A stretch of 51,292 nt of DNA from Heliobacteriaceae bacterium (lineage in GTDB: Bacteria > Bacillota > Desulfitobacteriia > Heliobacteriales > Heliobacteriaceae), in the NCBI GenBank assembly GCA_028707535.1, contig JAQWAU010000001.1, positions 132,514 to 183,805 on the forward strand, read 5' to 3'. Below the pieces are notes generated by a model. The model saw only the letters and a list, made by a program, of their open reading frames with translations, was not told where the DNA came from and ran no database searches. A program made the translations under genes and the position numbers. Position 1 is the first letter of the stretch. Every line of letters begins with the position of its first letter. Positions 14,878 through 23,234 of the stretch are shown here, piece after piece.

Positions 14878-16801
14878 TGTGATCACCCCGCAAATCCACA
14901 CTTACCTCGAGAGAGGAACAAACCCCACAACCCTGACACTTGTCCCGCCGGCAGTCTGCAGTTCGCACCCCCGCCAGGGCCCGTTGGTGCTCTGCTACCA
15001 GATACCGCCGGTTTATGCCGAAATCCAGATGCTCCCAGGGCAATATCGCATCATACGGATAAACCCGATAGGCATATTGCCCCGGTTCCAAACCGGCTTC
15101 CACCAAGGCAGCAAGCCACCGCTCATAATTAAAATGCTCGGACCAGCCATCAAATTTACATCCTTTTTGCCAAGCCAAAAAAATTACCTGGCCCAACCGG
15201 CGATCCCCCCGGGCCAATTCAGCCTCTAAAAAACTCACCTTGGCATCGTGCCAGTTCAAAGTAATCCGGCGGTCCCGGATCCGGCTACGCAAATATGCTT
15301 GTTTGTTTTCCAGCTCGGTGAGACTCACCTGGGGTTCCCACTGAAAAGGTGTCTGCGGTTTAGGAATAAATGCCGAAACACTGACAGTAACCCGAACCGG
15401 CTTTTTTACCCCTATTTTCCTTAACAAACTGGTTCCCCGGTAGACCACCTGTTCGGCCAATGACACAATCCCGTCTAAATCTGCCGTAGTCTCGGTAGGC
15501 AAGCCGATAATAAAATAAAGTTTAAGTGCTGACCAGCCATTAGAGAAAACACTGTCCACCACATTCCAGAGATCTTCCTCGGTAACTCCTTTGTTAATCA
15601 CATCCCGCAGCCGTTGGGTACCGGCTTCGGGCGCAAAAGTCAAACCCCTTTTCCTTACCTTTTGCACTGCTTTGGCCAAATCAACCGAAAACGCATCCAC
15701 CCGCAAGGATGGTAAGGAAATTCCCACTTTTTGGGCCGCATGTTCAGTGGTCAACTCCTGGATTAGGGGTTCAACACCAGAATAATCGGCTGTATTTAAT
15801 GAAGTCAAGGAGATCTCATCATAACCGGTATTCTGGATTGTGGTTACGGCTTGTTTCTTTAAGGTCGCCATGGAACGTTCCCGAACCGGACGGTAAATAG
15901 TGCCTGCCTGGCAAAACCGGCAAGCCCGGGAACAGCCCCGCAACACTTCAAGCATGACCCGATCATGCACTACTTCCATGAAAGGCACCAAGGGCTTGGT
16001 GGGAAAATAAGCCTGTTCCAGGTCACCCACCACCTGTTTACGCACCCGCAAAGGTAAATCACCATAGCGTGGGGTAATACCTTTAAGTTCACCAGCTGCT
16101 CCGTAATGTGGCTGATAAAATGCGGGAACGTAAACACCGGGAATCCGGGCCAGCCGGTGAAGCAATTCTTCTCGTCCCGCCCCCTCGCCACCATTACGCC
16201 ACCCGGTCTCCTTTTTATAGGCGGCGATTTTCCGGAGCAGCAGGGGTAAAACTTCTTCCCCGTCACCCAGCACCACCAAATCGAGAAAATCGGCCAAAGG
16301 TTCCGGATTGGCCGCACAGGGCCCCCCGGCAATAATCAATGGGGCATCCGGCTTACGGTCACTAGATCGCAAAGCAATTTTGCCTAAATCGAGCATGTTG
16401 AGTACATTAGTAAAAGACATCTCGTGTTGCAGCGTAAAACCGACCACATCAAATTCCGCCATTGGCCGGTGGCTTTCCAAGGAAAACAAAGGTATCTCCC
16501 GCTTGCGCAGCATGTCCTCCATGTCCATCCAGGGCGCAAAAACTCTTTCCATTAGCAAATCCGGTTGTTCATTAACCAAATGGTACAGAATGCGCATCCC
16601 TAAATGTGACATGGCCACCTCGTAAACATCCGGAAACGCAAAAGCCATGGTAACGTCTACACGAAGCCAATCCTTTTTACACTGATTTAACTCACCACCG
16701 GTGTACCGCGTCGGTTTAGCCACTTTCCGCAACAGTTCATCTTCCAACACAGCGCTGATCACTTCGTGTGGCTGGCGAAAACATCGCCGTGTCTGTTCCA
16801 A
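14849..16801 (-). CDS. TIGR03960 family radical SAM protein (B12-binding-like N-terminus)
   Basis: A 650-residue radical SAM protein. The N-terminal ~220 residues resemble a cobalamin-binding-type Rossmann domain (FAFPDVYEVAMSHLGMRILYHLVNE, IAGGPCAANPEPLADFLDLVVLGDGEE). The [4Fe-4S] motif CSRACRFC follows in LRGCSRACRFCQAGTIYRPVRER (in part, near 290). A cysteine cluster near the C-terminus (CRRDKCQGCGVC) could hold another Fe-S cluster. Substrate unknown. The start is TTG at 16801 with GAGGTGGA eight bases upstream. It overlaps the DUF2344 partner, the standard arrangement of this pair. Confidence 0.92.
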   Translation of the reverse strand: MEQTRRCFRQPHEVISAVLEDELLRKVAKPTRYTGGELNQCKKDWLRVDVTMAFAFPDVYEVAMSHLGMRILYHLVNEQPDLLMERVFAPWMDMEDMLRKREIPLFSLESHRPMAEFDVVGFTLQHEMSFTNVLNMLDLGKIALRSSDRKPDAPLIIAGGPCAANPEPLADFLDLVVLGDGEEVLPLLLRKIAAYKKETGWRNGGEGAGREELLHRLARIPGVYVPAFYQPHYGAAGELKGITPRYGDLPLRVRKQVVGDLEQAYFPTKPLVPFMEVVHDRVMLEVLRGCSRACRFCQAGTIYRPVRERSMATLKKQAVTTIQNTGYDEISLTSLNTADYSGVEPLIQELTTEHAAQKVGISLPSLRVDAFSVDLAKAVQKVRKRGLTFAPEAGTQRLRDVINKGVTEEDLWNVVDSVFSNGWSALKLYFIIGLPTETTADLDGIVSLAEQVVYRGTSLLRKIGVKKPVRVTVSVSAFIPKPQTPFQWEPQVSLTELENKQAYLRSRIRDRRITLNWHDAKVSFLEAELARGDRRLGQVIFLAWQKGCKFDGWSEHFNYERWLAALVEAGLEPGQYAYRVYPYDAILPWEHLDFGINRRYLVAEHQRALAGVRTADCRRDKCQGCGVCSSLEVSVDLRGDHNGKNPHRLL

Positions 16802-16847
16802 AGTACAACTCCACCTCTATCCACTGTTACCGCCTACTTGGCCGGCC

Positions 16848-16877
16848 TTTATAATCATAGCTTATCCGCTTCCACAA
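16848..16877 (-). promoter_or_regulatory. candidate promoter for the radical SAM-DUF2344-rng unit
   Basis: On the minus strand TTGTGG (16877-16872) and TATAAA (16853-16848) are 18 bp apart, about 45 bases before the TTG start. A short ACCCC/GGGGT hairpin just upstream (about 16895-16911) could close the SpoIVFB-like transcript. Confidence 0.4.
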
Positions 16878-16906
16878 GCAAAGACAACCCCGGACCAAGG
16901 GGTAGA

Positions 16907-17785
16907 CTAAGGTTTTCGCACCATATCCCCAATAACAATGTCCGCTTTCCCCTGGGCCAACCGGGCCAGTAGTTCACCTTCGCCGATTTGTCCCAGGATC
17001 CGCCCTTTGCGGTCAACAACCGTTACCACTAAACAACGTTCCGGCGCAATCTGGGGCAACAAACTCGAAACCGGTACATCCTGCCTGGCGACCACCACTT
17101 CTCCCCGCCAAGCGGAACGCTGATTCAACTGCCGCCGCTTCCCCTGCAGCAATCCCCAAAACACCATTGGTCCCATCCTCCGTTCTTTATGTACCCCTAA
17201 CAATAAAAACCCGGCAATGATCGGTAAATCCAAGCCGGTTTGCCGCCAATATAAACCGATGATCGCCAGTAGCCCGAACACTAAAGCGATTCCTTCTCCC
17301 CAGGCTGCAGCGGTAAAGGTGGCCCGCAAAGCACCGAAGCGCGAAGCCAGCCAAGCCCGCAAAAGCCGGCCGCCATCTAAAGGTAGCACCGGTACCAGGT
17401 TAAACATCCCCAAACAGAAGTTGACATTGCGGAGGAAATCCAGAATTTCATGCCCTGGGCCACCCCCGATCCGAACCCCTTCCAAAATGGCAAATAAAAA
17501 AAATGAGCACAAAGGACCGGCCAAAGCAACGATCATTTCATCCCTGGGCCGCTGTTCCACCCCAGCCTCCAGCCGGGCAACACCACCAAAAGGAAATAAC
17601 TCGATCTCCCGCACCGCGAACCCCCGATAGTAAGCAGCCAGGCAATGGCCAAATTCATGCCAGCCTACACATGCAAAAGCCAGGATGACCTGCATACCCA
17701 CCCCGGCCCAAACGTAAACCGCCATTAACAAAATCAACCACCGGTTAACGCAAATTTCCACCCCCGCCAGGCGGGCTATTCTCAT
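16907..17785 (-). CDS. M50-family intramembrane metalloprotease, SpoIVFB-like
   Basis: A 292-residue site-2-protease-type enzyme. VGWHEFGHCLAAYY (about 42-55) holds the zinc HExxH motif inside a membrane segment, and NLVPVLPLDGGRLLRAWLA supplies the third ligand (NxxPxxPLDGG). Several hydrophobic segments cover 15-195, and the C-terminal ~90 residues form a degenerate CBS-like region (VSSLLPQIAPERCLVVTVVDRKGRILGQI). In Bacillus SpoIVFB cuts pro-sigma-K in the mother cell. ATG at 17785 has AAGGAGGGG eight bases upstream. It overlaps the preceding LytM-type gene by 41 bases, matching spoIVFA-spoIVFB. Confidence 0.88.
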   Translation of the reverse strand: MRIARLAGVEICVNRWLILLMAVYVWAGVGMQVILAFACVGWHEFGHCLAAYYRGFAVREIELFPFGGVARLEAGVEQRPRDEMIVALAGPLCSFFLFAILEGVRIGGGPGHEILDFLRNVNFCLGMFNLVPVLPLDGGRLLRAWLASRFGALRATFTAAAWGEGIALVFGLLAIIGLYWRQTGLDLPIIAGFLLLGVHKERRMGPMVFWGLLQGKRRQLNQRSAWRGEVVVARQDVPVSSLLPQIAPERCLVVTVVDRKGRILGQIGEGELLARLAQGKADIVIGDMVRKP

Positions 17786-18704
17786 CAGCAAGCCCCTCCT
17801 TCTTTCCTCCATCGCCAAGCGGGTCAACACACCGGCCCCCCCGACGGATTTCCAAGTATAACTGGGATTGGTGCCCTGCTTCTTCCCGGGCCAGTTTCCC
17901 CAGAATCGTTCCCGGTTCTACCGTTTGACCAGGCTTTACGGTTACGTCTTCTAAAGGCCCCATGATCCGGATACCAGTGTCAACAGCAGTAATCAGCAAA
18001 AACCGGCCTCCCCCTTCATCCCAAACTGCCGCTATTTTGCCGCTCGTACCGGCGGTAACCGGTGAGCCGGCCGGTGCGGCAATCCGAATCCCCGGTGAAA
18101 ACTCGACGCCTTGCACCCCAAAAACCTGGACAACGATCCCTTTTACCGGTTCCGTTACCGGCAGACCAGACTTTCCCGGACCCCCGGGGGGAGCCATCAC
18201 CGGGGCCACACTGAGCACATCGGTCCATAATCCTAACCGCTGGACAGCCTCGCGCAGCGGCGGAAATTGCGCATCCTCCGTAGCATACCGGCGCACTTCA
18301 TTTTGCAGAGTTACAGCCCACGGGTGTTGTAACTGAAAAAGTCCGTAAACCGCCGCCAATAATAACAAAGCCGCCCCAATTTGCCCCACCCATCGCCAGA
18401 TGGGGGTCCTAGTGTTGACGTCACGTTCCGGGTCCGCCAGGCCGGGCCGAAAAAGACGTGGCCACTTCGGCAGCGTAAAGTTCCCCGTCTTCCAACCTTG
18501 CTCCCGCAACCGGCGATACCTTACTCCGGCAGTCCATGGTCCATAATTACCCTGGTGTTTACGCCGGCCCCACTTTCTCCGCTCTTCCCCAGCCGGGTTA
18601 TTTTCCCCCGGTTCTCCGGTTGGTGTTATTTCGGACCCCGTAGCCCCATGCCGACGCCGGTTGATAATCCATTCATCCATGCCCGGAAATTTTAACTTCT
18701 TCAT
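17745..18704 (-). CDS. M23/LytM-fold membrane protein, SpoIVFA-like
   Basis: A 319-residue protein with a basic cytoplasmic N-terminus (about 1-105), one transmembrane helix (WVGQIGAALLLLAAVYGLF) and an extracytoplasmic LytM-type fold (~195-300: GIRIAAPAGSPVTAGTSGKI, LPGQT-like VKPGQTVEPGTILGKL). The zinc ligands of active M23 peptidases are absent: the usual HxxxD is replaced (VEFSPG) and no HxH is seen. That fits SpoIVFA, the non-catalytic regulator that holds SpoIVFB inactive. ATG at 18704 has GGAGGGTG upstream. The 41-base overlap with the protease gene supports partnership. Confidence 0.82.
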   Translation of the reverse strand: MKKLKFPGMDEWIINRRRHGATGSEITPTGEPGENNPAGEERRKWGRRKHQGNYGPWTAGVRYRRLREQGWKTGNFTLPKWPRLFRPGLADPERDVNTRTPIWRWVGQIGAALLLLAAVYGLFQLQHPWAVTLQNEVRRYATEDAQFPPLREAVQRLGLWTDVLSVAPVMAPPGGPGKSGLPVTEPVKGIVVQVFGVQGVEFSPGIRIAAPAGSPVTAGTSGKIAAVWDEGGGRFLLITAVDTGIRIMGPLEDVTVKPGQTVEPGTILGKLAREEAGHQSQLYLEIRRGGRCVDPLGDGGKKEGLADENSPPGGGGNLR

Positions 18705-18794
18705 GTTCACACCCTCCTTGTCCCCCTTTTTTGCATTTTATGCTAACTACCCCCGGAAATAGGACCACTAGTTGTTTCCCTTTTGCCCCCAAGT

Positions 18795-18832
18795 CAAAAA
18801 AAATAGCCCCCCATCAAAATTTGACAGAAGGC
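18795..18832 (-). terminator. intrinsic terminator after the corrinoid-activator-like gene
   Basis: On the minus strand an 11-bp stem rich in G-U pairs (GCCTTCTGTCA with TGATGGGGGGC) is followed by TATTTTTTTT. It lies just after the stop at 18859 and before the SpoIVFA-like gene. Confidence 0.65.
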
Positions 18833-18858
18833 CTTTGCTTTTTTGAGTAGCAGTTTAT

Positions 18859-20730
18859 TCACCTAACCGACGGAAATAAGGCCAGGTCCGTATGCGGCAT
18901 AAAAGTAGCAGAAATGAATTCGTCCATAAAATCGTTACCCACGGAAAGCTCTAAATAAGTCATCCCCCGGGAAAAATCCACGATCTCCGTATAGGCCTCC
19001 TGGTGAGTCAATACCAATTGCGCACCTTTCAATGCCGTGTTGCCCACATACCGGAACTTTTCTGCCGGCAGGTCGGGTAGCATCCCAATGGTAATGGCAT
19101 TTTCAATGTTGAGGGAATTGCCAAACCCGCCGGCAATCAGCACTTCGGTCACCAGATCCATTGTCAGCCCCAAGTGATTCAAGAGACTCCGCATACCGGC
19201 AAAAATGGCTGCTTTCGCCCGGATGACATTTTTGATTTCGGACTCGAGAACAAAAATTTCCCGGCCAAAGGCAGTATACCGGCTTTCAACCAAAACAAAC
19301 CCCCAACCATCATCACCGAACTCCTTGATCCGGGGCGTAGATAAAGACCGCTTTAGGTTACCCTGCCGATCAATGATCCCCCGCCGCCACATTACCGCCA
19401 AGGCATTGATCAAACCCGAACCGCAAATCCCTACCGGCTTTTGATCTTCAAGCGTATTGAAAAACACCTTATAATCCGGGGTAATTTCGAGCTTGTCAAT
19501 GGCTCCGGCCATCGCCCGCATCCCGCACTTAATCCCACCGCCCTCAAAACAGGGACCGGCTGAACAGGCACAACTGATCTGAAAGTCCCGGTTCCCCAGG
19601 ACAATCTCCCCGTTGGTACCGATATCGATGAGAATACGCAAATCATCGGAACGGGCAATCTGGGTGGCCAACACCCCGGCCGTTACGTCACCACCCACAT
19701 ACGAACCAACCGCCGGCAGGCAGAAGACCAACCCCTGGGGATTCATCAGCAGTCCGGCCTCATAACCTCTGACCCATTGTGGCGTTGTAGCGGCGGGAAT
19801 ATAAGGCTCTAACCGGAGCCATTTCGGTGGGATCCCCAAAAATAAATGGATCATCGTGGTATTGCCGGCCACAACCGCCCCAACAACCTGCTGGGGATTA
19901 ATACCGTTTTCGGTCAACATGGCCTCCAGCAAACCGTTTAAGGCTGCCAGACCCGTTTGGCGCAGCATATCCAATCCATCCGGTTCCTCAGTAGCGTAAA
20001 TAATCCGGTTAATCACATCATCACCATATTGTTGCTGGCGGTTGTAATCACCAGCCGAAGCGATAATAGTGCCATCCTGCAAGTCGACGAGATTCAATTT
20101 GACCGTGGTGGTCCCGATGTCCACCGCCAGCCCGTACACCTTGTCAGCAAGTGTCCACGGACTGACATCACTGACCTCGGCATAATTCCCCACCCGGCTA
20201 ACTACGGCCGAAACCCGCCAATTGCCTTCCCGCAAACACCCAGGTAACCGCCGCATTAAATCCAAATTCACCCGGACATCGGTCAAACCCGTCACTTTCC
20301 GTAATTCAATCAAAAAACGATTCAAGTCATCGGTATTTTCCGTTAAATTAGGTTCGGGCAACTGGAGAGAATAACGCCGGAACAACGGCCCAAACTCATA
20401 CGGGTTTTCCAGTTCAATTTCGTTTAGCAATACCTTGTGGGCGTTAAGCCGACGACCGTCATAGGGAACCATAATTACCGCATCCGAATGAATGGTCGTA
20501 TTGCAGGCTAATACTTGGTTGGCTGCCCATTCCGGTAACTGGCACTTTTTACCCCTTTTGCGGTTAAAACGCAAGTCCCCGGCAATAACGTCCACCAGAC
20601 ACCGGCCACAACTTCCCCGGCCGCCGCAGGAAGCAATCAGGTTGATATCTGACCGGTTAAGCACTGCCAGCAGGTTGTCCCCCTCTTGAACCACCAAAAC
20701 CCGCTCGTCGGGCAAAACCCTCAATTCCAC
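18859..20730 (-). CDS. corrinoid-activation-type protein: [2Fe-2S] ferredoxin + ASKHA ATPase (DUF4445/RACo family)
   Basis: A 623-residue protein. The N-terminal ferredoxin domain has plant-type cysteines (SCGGRGSCGRC near 34-44 and the fourth in VLACNT near 76). The ATPase part shows LAVDIGTTTVKLNLVDL (~206), VVAGNTTMIHLFLG, ILIDIGTNGEIVLGN, SAGPCFEGGGIKCGMRAM and EVLIAGGFGNSLN. RACo-type proteins use ATP to drive reduction of inactive cob(II)amide on corrinoid proteins of methyl transfer pathways. No corrinoid protein or methyltransferase partner is encoded nearby, so its client is unknown. The GTG at 20730 has AAGGG nine bases upstream; the TTG at 20739 is too close to it. Confidence 0.85.
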   Translation of the reverse strand: MELRVLPDERVLVVQEGDNLLAVLNRSDINLIASCGGRGSCGRCLVDVIAGDLRFNRKRGKKCQLPEWAANQVLACNTTIHSDAVIMVPYDGRRLNAHKVLLNEIELENPYEFGPLFRRYSLQLPEPNLTENTDDLNRFLIELRKVTGLTDVRVNLDLMRRLPGCLREGNWRVSAVVSRVGNYAEVSDVSPWTLADKVYGLAVDIGTTTVKLNLVDLQDGTIIASAGDYNRQQQYGDDVINRIIYATEEPDGLDMLRQTGLAALNGLLEAMLTENGINPQQVVGAVVAGNTTMIHLFLGIPPKWLRLEPYIPAATTPQWVRGYEAGLLMNPQGLVFCLPAVGSYVGGDVTAGVLATQIARSDDLRILIDIGTNGEIVLGNRDFQISCACSAGPCFEGGGIKCGMRAMAGAIDKLEITPDYKVFFNTLEDQKPVGICGSGLINALAVMWRRGIIDRQGNLKRSLSTPRIKEFGDDGWGFVLVESRYTAFGREIFVLESEIKNVIRAKAAIFAGMRSLLNHLGLTMDLVTEVLIAGGFGNSLNIENAITIGMLPDLPAEKFRYVGNTALKGAQLVLTHQEAYTEIVDFSRGMTYLELSVGNDFMDEFISATFMPHTDLALFPSVR

Positions 20731-20750
20731 GCTGTGCAACCCTTCTTTCT

Positions 20751-20784
20751 AAAAAATGCCCATCCGGCAAAAATTGCAAATGGC
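20751..20784 (-). terminator. possible weak terminator after the nucleoside kinase
   Basis: An interrupted hairpin (GCCAT...ATGGGC outside, GCAA/TTGC inside) at the kinase stop is followed by ATTTTTTAG on the minus strand. It lies only about 20 bases before the next start, so it may attenuate rather than end transcription. Confidence 0.35.
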
Positions 20785-22472
20785 TAAGACTTCGCAAAAC
20801 AACTTCCCCCGATAAACTCCCGCAAAATTGAGTTCCTGGGAACCTCTTGGTCATCTAGGGGCCGAACGTAATCAAGCAAAGTGAGCAGCCGTTCCGCCTC
20901 ACCGAAAACACTATCTTCCTGCTTAATCGCACCCAAAATGGGCTTGGCATACCGGGAAAGTACGGCCAGTTCATATACCAAGGCAGAATTAAACAGAACG
21001 TCGGCTTCCTCTTGGAATGGAAAAATCCACCGTTCTTCTCCCCGCCGTACAGAAGGCCACATATTCAACGTTTTTCGGGCATCACTGGAGCGGAACTGGT
21101 AGTCCCGCACAATCCGCCGGATACAACGGGCATCAGTAGTCTTAATGTAGTTCATCAAGTCCAGGTTAAGCTGATTTAAGGCGCTAATATAGATCTTGTA
21201 TTTATTAGCCCGGGCGATCCCCTTGGTAAGCTCTTCGTTAAGACCATGAATGCCTTCAACAATGAGCGGCTGATCTTTCCGGATCTGGAGGACATGATGC
21301 CCGTCTACCCGTTGCCCGGTGTGAAAGTCGTAGTGAGGAATTGCCACCGCTTCACCGGCGATTAGCTTGGCCAGTTGCACGTTGAACAAATCACAATCAA
21401 TCGCACCCAAGGCCTCAAAATCAAGATTCCCGGCTTCATCGCGTGGCGTTTTGTCACGATTGTGAAAATAATCATCCAAAGACAGGGTTACGGGTTCCAA
21501 ACCATTGACCCGCAATTGAATCTTCAACCGTTGGGCGAAAGTGGTTTTCCCCGAAGAAGATGGTCCGGCAATCAAAACCAGTCGCAGCTTTTCCCGCTGG
21601 GCAGTAATCAGGTCGGCAATCTGGGCAATCTGCTTTTCATGCAACGCTTCGGCAATCCGGATCAATTCACCAGTATCACCTGACTCAACATAGTTGTTCA
21701 ATTGCGAAACATTGGCGACTTTAACAATCTTAGCCCATTTGTCTGACTCCCGAAAAATTGCCCCTAGTTTTTTCTGCTCAACATTAACCGGAATCCGGCT
21801 GTAATTACTAAAATCCGGATGCCGGCATAAAAACCCGGAAGCGTAATGTTCCAACTGGTAAGTGGTGATTAACCCGGTATGTGGTACCAAGATTTCATCA
21901 CTAACCTCAATCAAGCCACCACATGTATAAAGGTTAACCGGCTCCCGGTTCCGGTACATCAACAAATTAGCCTGCTGACGCTGGCCGCTGGCCCGCAGGA
22001 TGCGAATTGCTTCGTCACAACTCACAATTAGCCGGTCAATCGGTTCTGCCGCCCGGATAATATCCCACATAACTGTCCGTAAGCGACCAACCATCTCGGG
22101 GGTTAATGGTTCATTACCCAACAGTTCTCCGTAAAAACCTTTGTTTAAGGAATGTTGAATCTCCAAATGGCGGTCAGGAAACACCCGGTGGGCAGCCCGC
22201 ATCACCACCAAAGCCAAGCTCCGGGCATAAACCCGGATGCCGGCCTCAGAGGACATATCCACCATTTCGACAAAACAATCCTTGTCGGGAACATAGCGCA
22301 AATCCTCAAGCCGATTGTCCACTCGAACAGCAACAATTGGCGCCGAGTACTCATGTTGTAACTCCCAAGCTAAGACCAACAAAGTAGTTCTCCGGTTCCA
22401 CCACCGACAAAAAAGGCCTGTTTTGGGTGATTTGATCGTTAATCCCAAAATTGGCGTGACTGGAACAGTCAT
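20784..22472 (-). CDS. uridine-kinase-family nucleoside kinase with ThrRS-like N-terminal domains
   Basis: A 562-residue fusion. The first ~60 residues resemble a TGS-like domain (TTLLVLAWELQHEYSAPIVAVRVDNRL). Residues ~85-200 resemble the second additional domain of threonyl-tRNA synthetase (RAAHRVFPDRHLEIQHSLNKGFYGELL). The kinase begins near 300 with the P-loop AGPSSSGKTTF, then SLDDYFHNRDKTPRDEAGN and the IVEGIHGLNEE segment of phosphoribulokinase/uridine kinase enzymes. Such proteins are widespread in Clostridia and Thermotogae; they are presumed nucleoside kinases, and the role of the tRNA-synthetase-like part is unknown. ATG at 22472 has AAAGGTGA six bases upstream; the ATG two codons earlier is too close to it. 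Confidence 0.85.
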   Translation of the reverse strand: MTVPVTPILGLTIKSPKTGLFCRWWNRRTTLLVLAWELQHEYSAPIVAVRVDNRLEDLRYVPDKDCFVEMVDMSSEAGIRVYARSLALVVMRAAHRVFPDRHLEIQHSLNKGFYGELLGNEPLTPEMVGRLRTVMWDIIRAAEPIDRLIVSCDEAIRILRASGQRQQANLLMYRNREPVNLYTCGGLIEVSDEILVPHTGLITTYQLEHYASGFLCRHPDFSNYSRIPVNVEQKKLGAIFRESDKWAKIVKVANVSQLNNYVESGDTGELIRIAEALHEKQIAQIADLITAQREKLRLVLIAGPSSSGKTTFAQRLKIQLRVNGLEPVTLSLDDYFHNRDKTPRDEAGNLDFEALGAIDCDLFNVQLAKLIAGEAVAIPHYDFHTGQRVDGHHVLQIRKDQPLIVEGIHGLNEELTKGIARANKYKIYISALNQLNLDLMNYIKTTDARCIRRIVRDYQFRSSDARKTLNMWPSVRRGEERWIFPFQEEADVLFNSALVYELAVLSRYAKPILGAIKQEDSVFGEAERLLTLLDYVRPLDDQEVPRNSILREFIGGSCFAKS

Positions 22473-22525
22473 CAACATTCACCTTTACCTTCATCTTAGC
22501 TCTAGCCTGCCAAACCGGCGAGACC

Positions 22526-22562
22526 GAAAAAAGCAGCCTCACTACTATTGGGTGGTGAGGCT
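22526..22562 (-). terminator. intrinsic terminator after the PilZ gene
   Basis: Starting within the PilZ stop codon, AGCCTCAC pairs with GTGAGGCT (extended by two inner pairs around one mismatch) and is followed by GCTTTTTT on the minus strand. It stands about 50 bases before the kinase start. Confidence 0.8.
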
Positions 22563-23221
22563 CAAGCTTTCCCTTGTCGACGCATTTCCCGCTGCCGGGC
22601 AAATATGTATTGAACAATTTTATCCTTTTCCGCTTCACTATGCCCAATAAACTCGACACCGTACACCCACGTCGTCCTTTGATCCCCTTTATCCCGGAAT
22701 TCCCGCCGGACACAACCTTGTAGCCGCATCACCACATCTTCAAGCGGTACATCCAATACCATTTTTTGGTCGATACCCAGTTTTTCCTTAAGCACCAGGC
22801 AGACACCGCCTCCGGAAATGTCACGGATAATGGTAGGCCGCCACCGCCAATCCTGGGGAGCCGTCTTTTCATCCATCACCGCATACTGGGTATCCAAAGC
22901 TACGGGAAACCGGAAAAAACTACGTCGCTGTACTTTTTCCGCCCGTACCGGTTTCGTCACTTCCAGCAACGGAAGTTTCCCCGCGAGGCGGTTCAACACT
23001 TGAACCTGGTACAACCAAATACCGTTGTCCATCGCTTTACTAAACACGAGCCGCTCCCCCACCCTAACGGAAATAACCACACCGGCTTTAAAGGGGGCAG
23101 CTAAAATCAGCGTATTTTTCTGGACATCCTCAATTCTGCTTTTGTGGTGGCCCGAATAGAAACTCCCGGGAGGAATAATAATCCGAATCAAGTCGTTGAC
23201 TTTCAACTTACTTTGATCCAT
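22562..23221 (-). CDS. PilZ-domain c-di-GMP-binding protein (YcgR-like)
   Basis: A 219-residue protein beginning MDQSKLKVNDLIRI. The N-terminal ~95 residues look like the YcgR-N/PilZN beta-barrel, and the PilZ domain follows with both c-di-GMP motifs: QRRSFFRF (RxxxR) near 98 and DISGGG ((D/N)xSxxG) near 133. It therefore probably binds c-di-GMP. Typical clients are flagellar or cell-envelope functions; none is encoded here, but the gene follows rodA with a 13-base gap. ATG at 23221 has GGGGG about eight bases upstream; the longer frame to 23269 would overlap rodA. Confidence 0.9.
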   Translation of the reverse strand: MDQSKLKVNDLIRIIIPPGSFYSGHHKSRIEDVQKNTLILAAPFKAGVVISVRVGERLVFSKAMDNGIWLYQVQVLNRLAGKLPLLEVTKPVRAEKVQRRSFFRFPVALDTQYAVMDEKTAPQDWRWRPTIIRDISGGGVCLVLKEKLGIDQKMVLDVPLEDVVMRLQGCVRREFRDKGDQRTTWVYGVEFIGHSEAEKDKIVQYIFARQREMRRQGKA

Positions 23222-23234
23222 TCGCTTTCCCCCG

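Noticed and set aside
20731-20783. frameshift at the start of the nucleoside kinase or the activator gene
   Set aside because: Both proteins read through from a well-placed start with family-like N-terminal sequence; no second frame continues either of them.
22351-22713. 120-residue minus-strand frame between the PilZ and kinase genes
   Set aside because: It runs through the PilZ 3' end and the terminator hairpin; the kinase frame has the better ribosome-binding site and conserved sequence.
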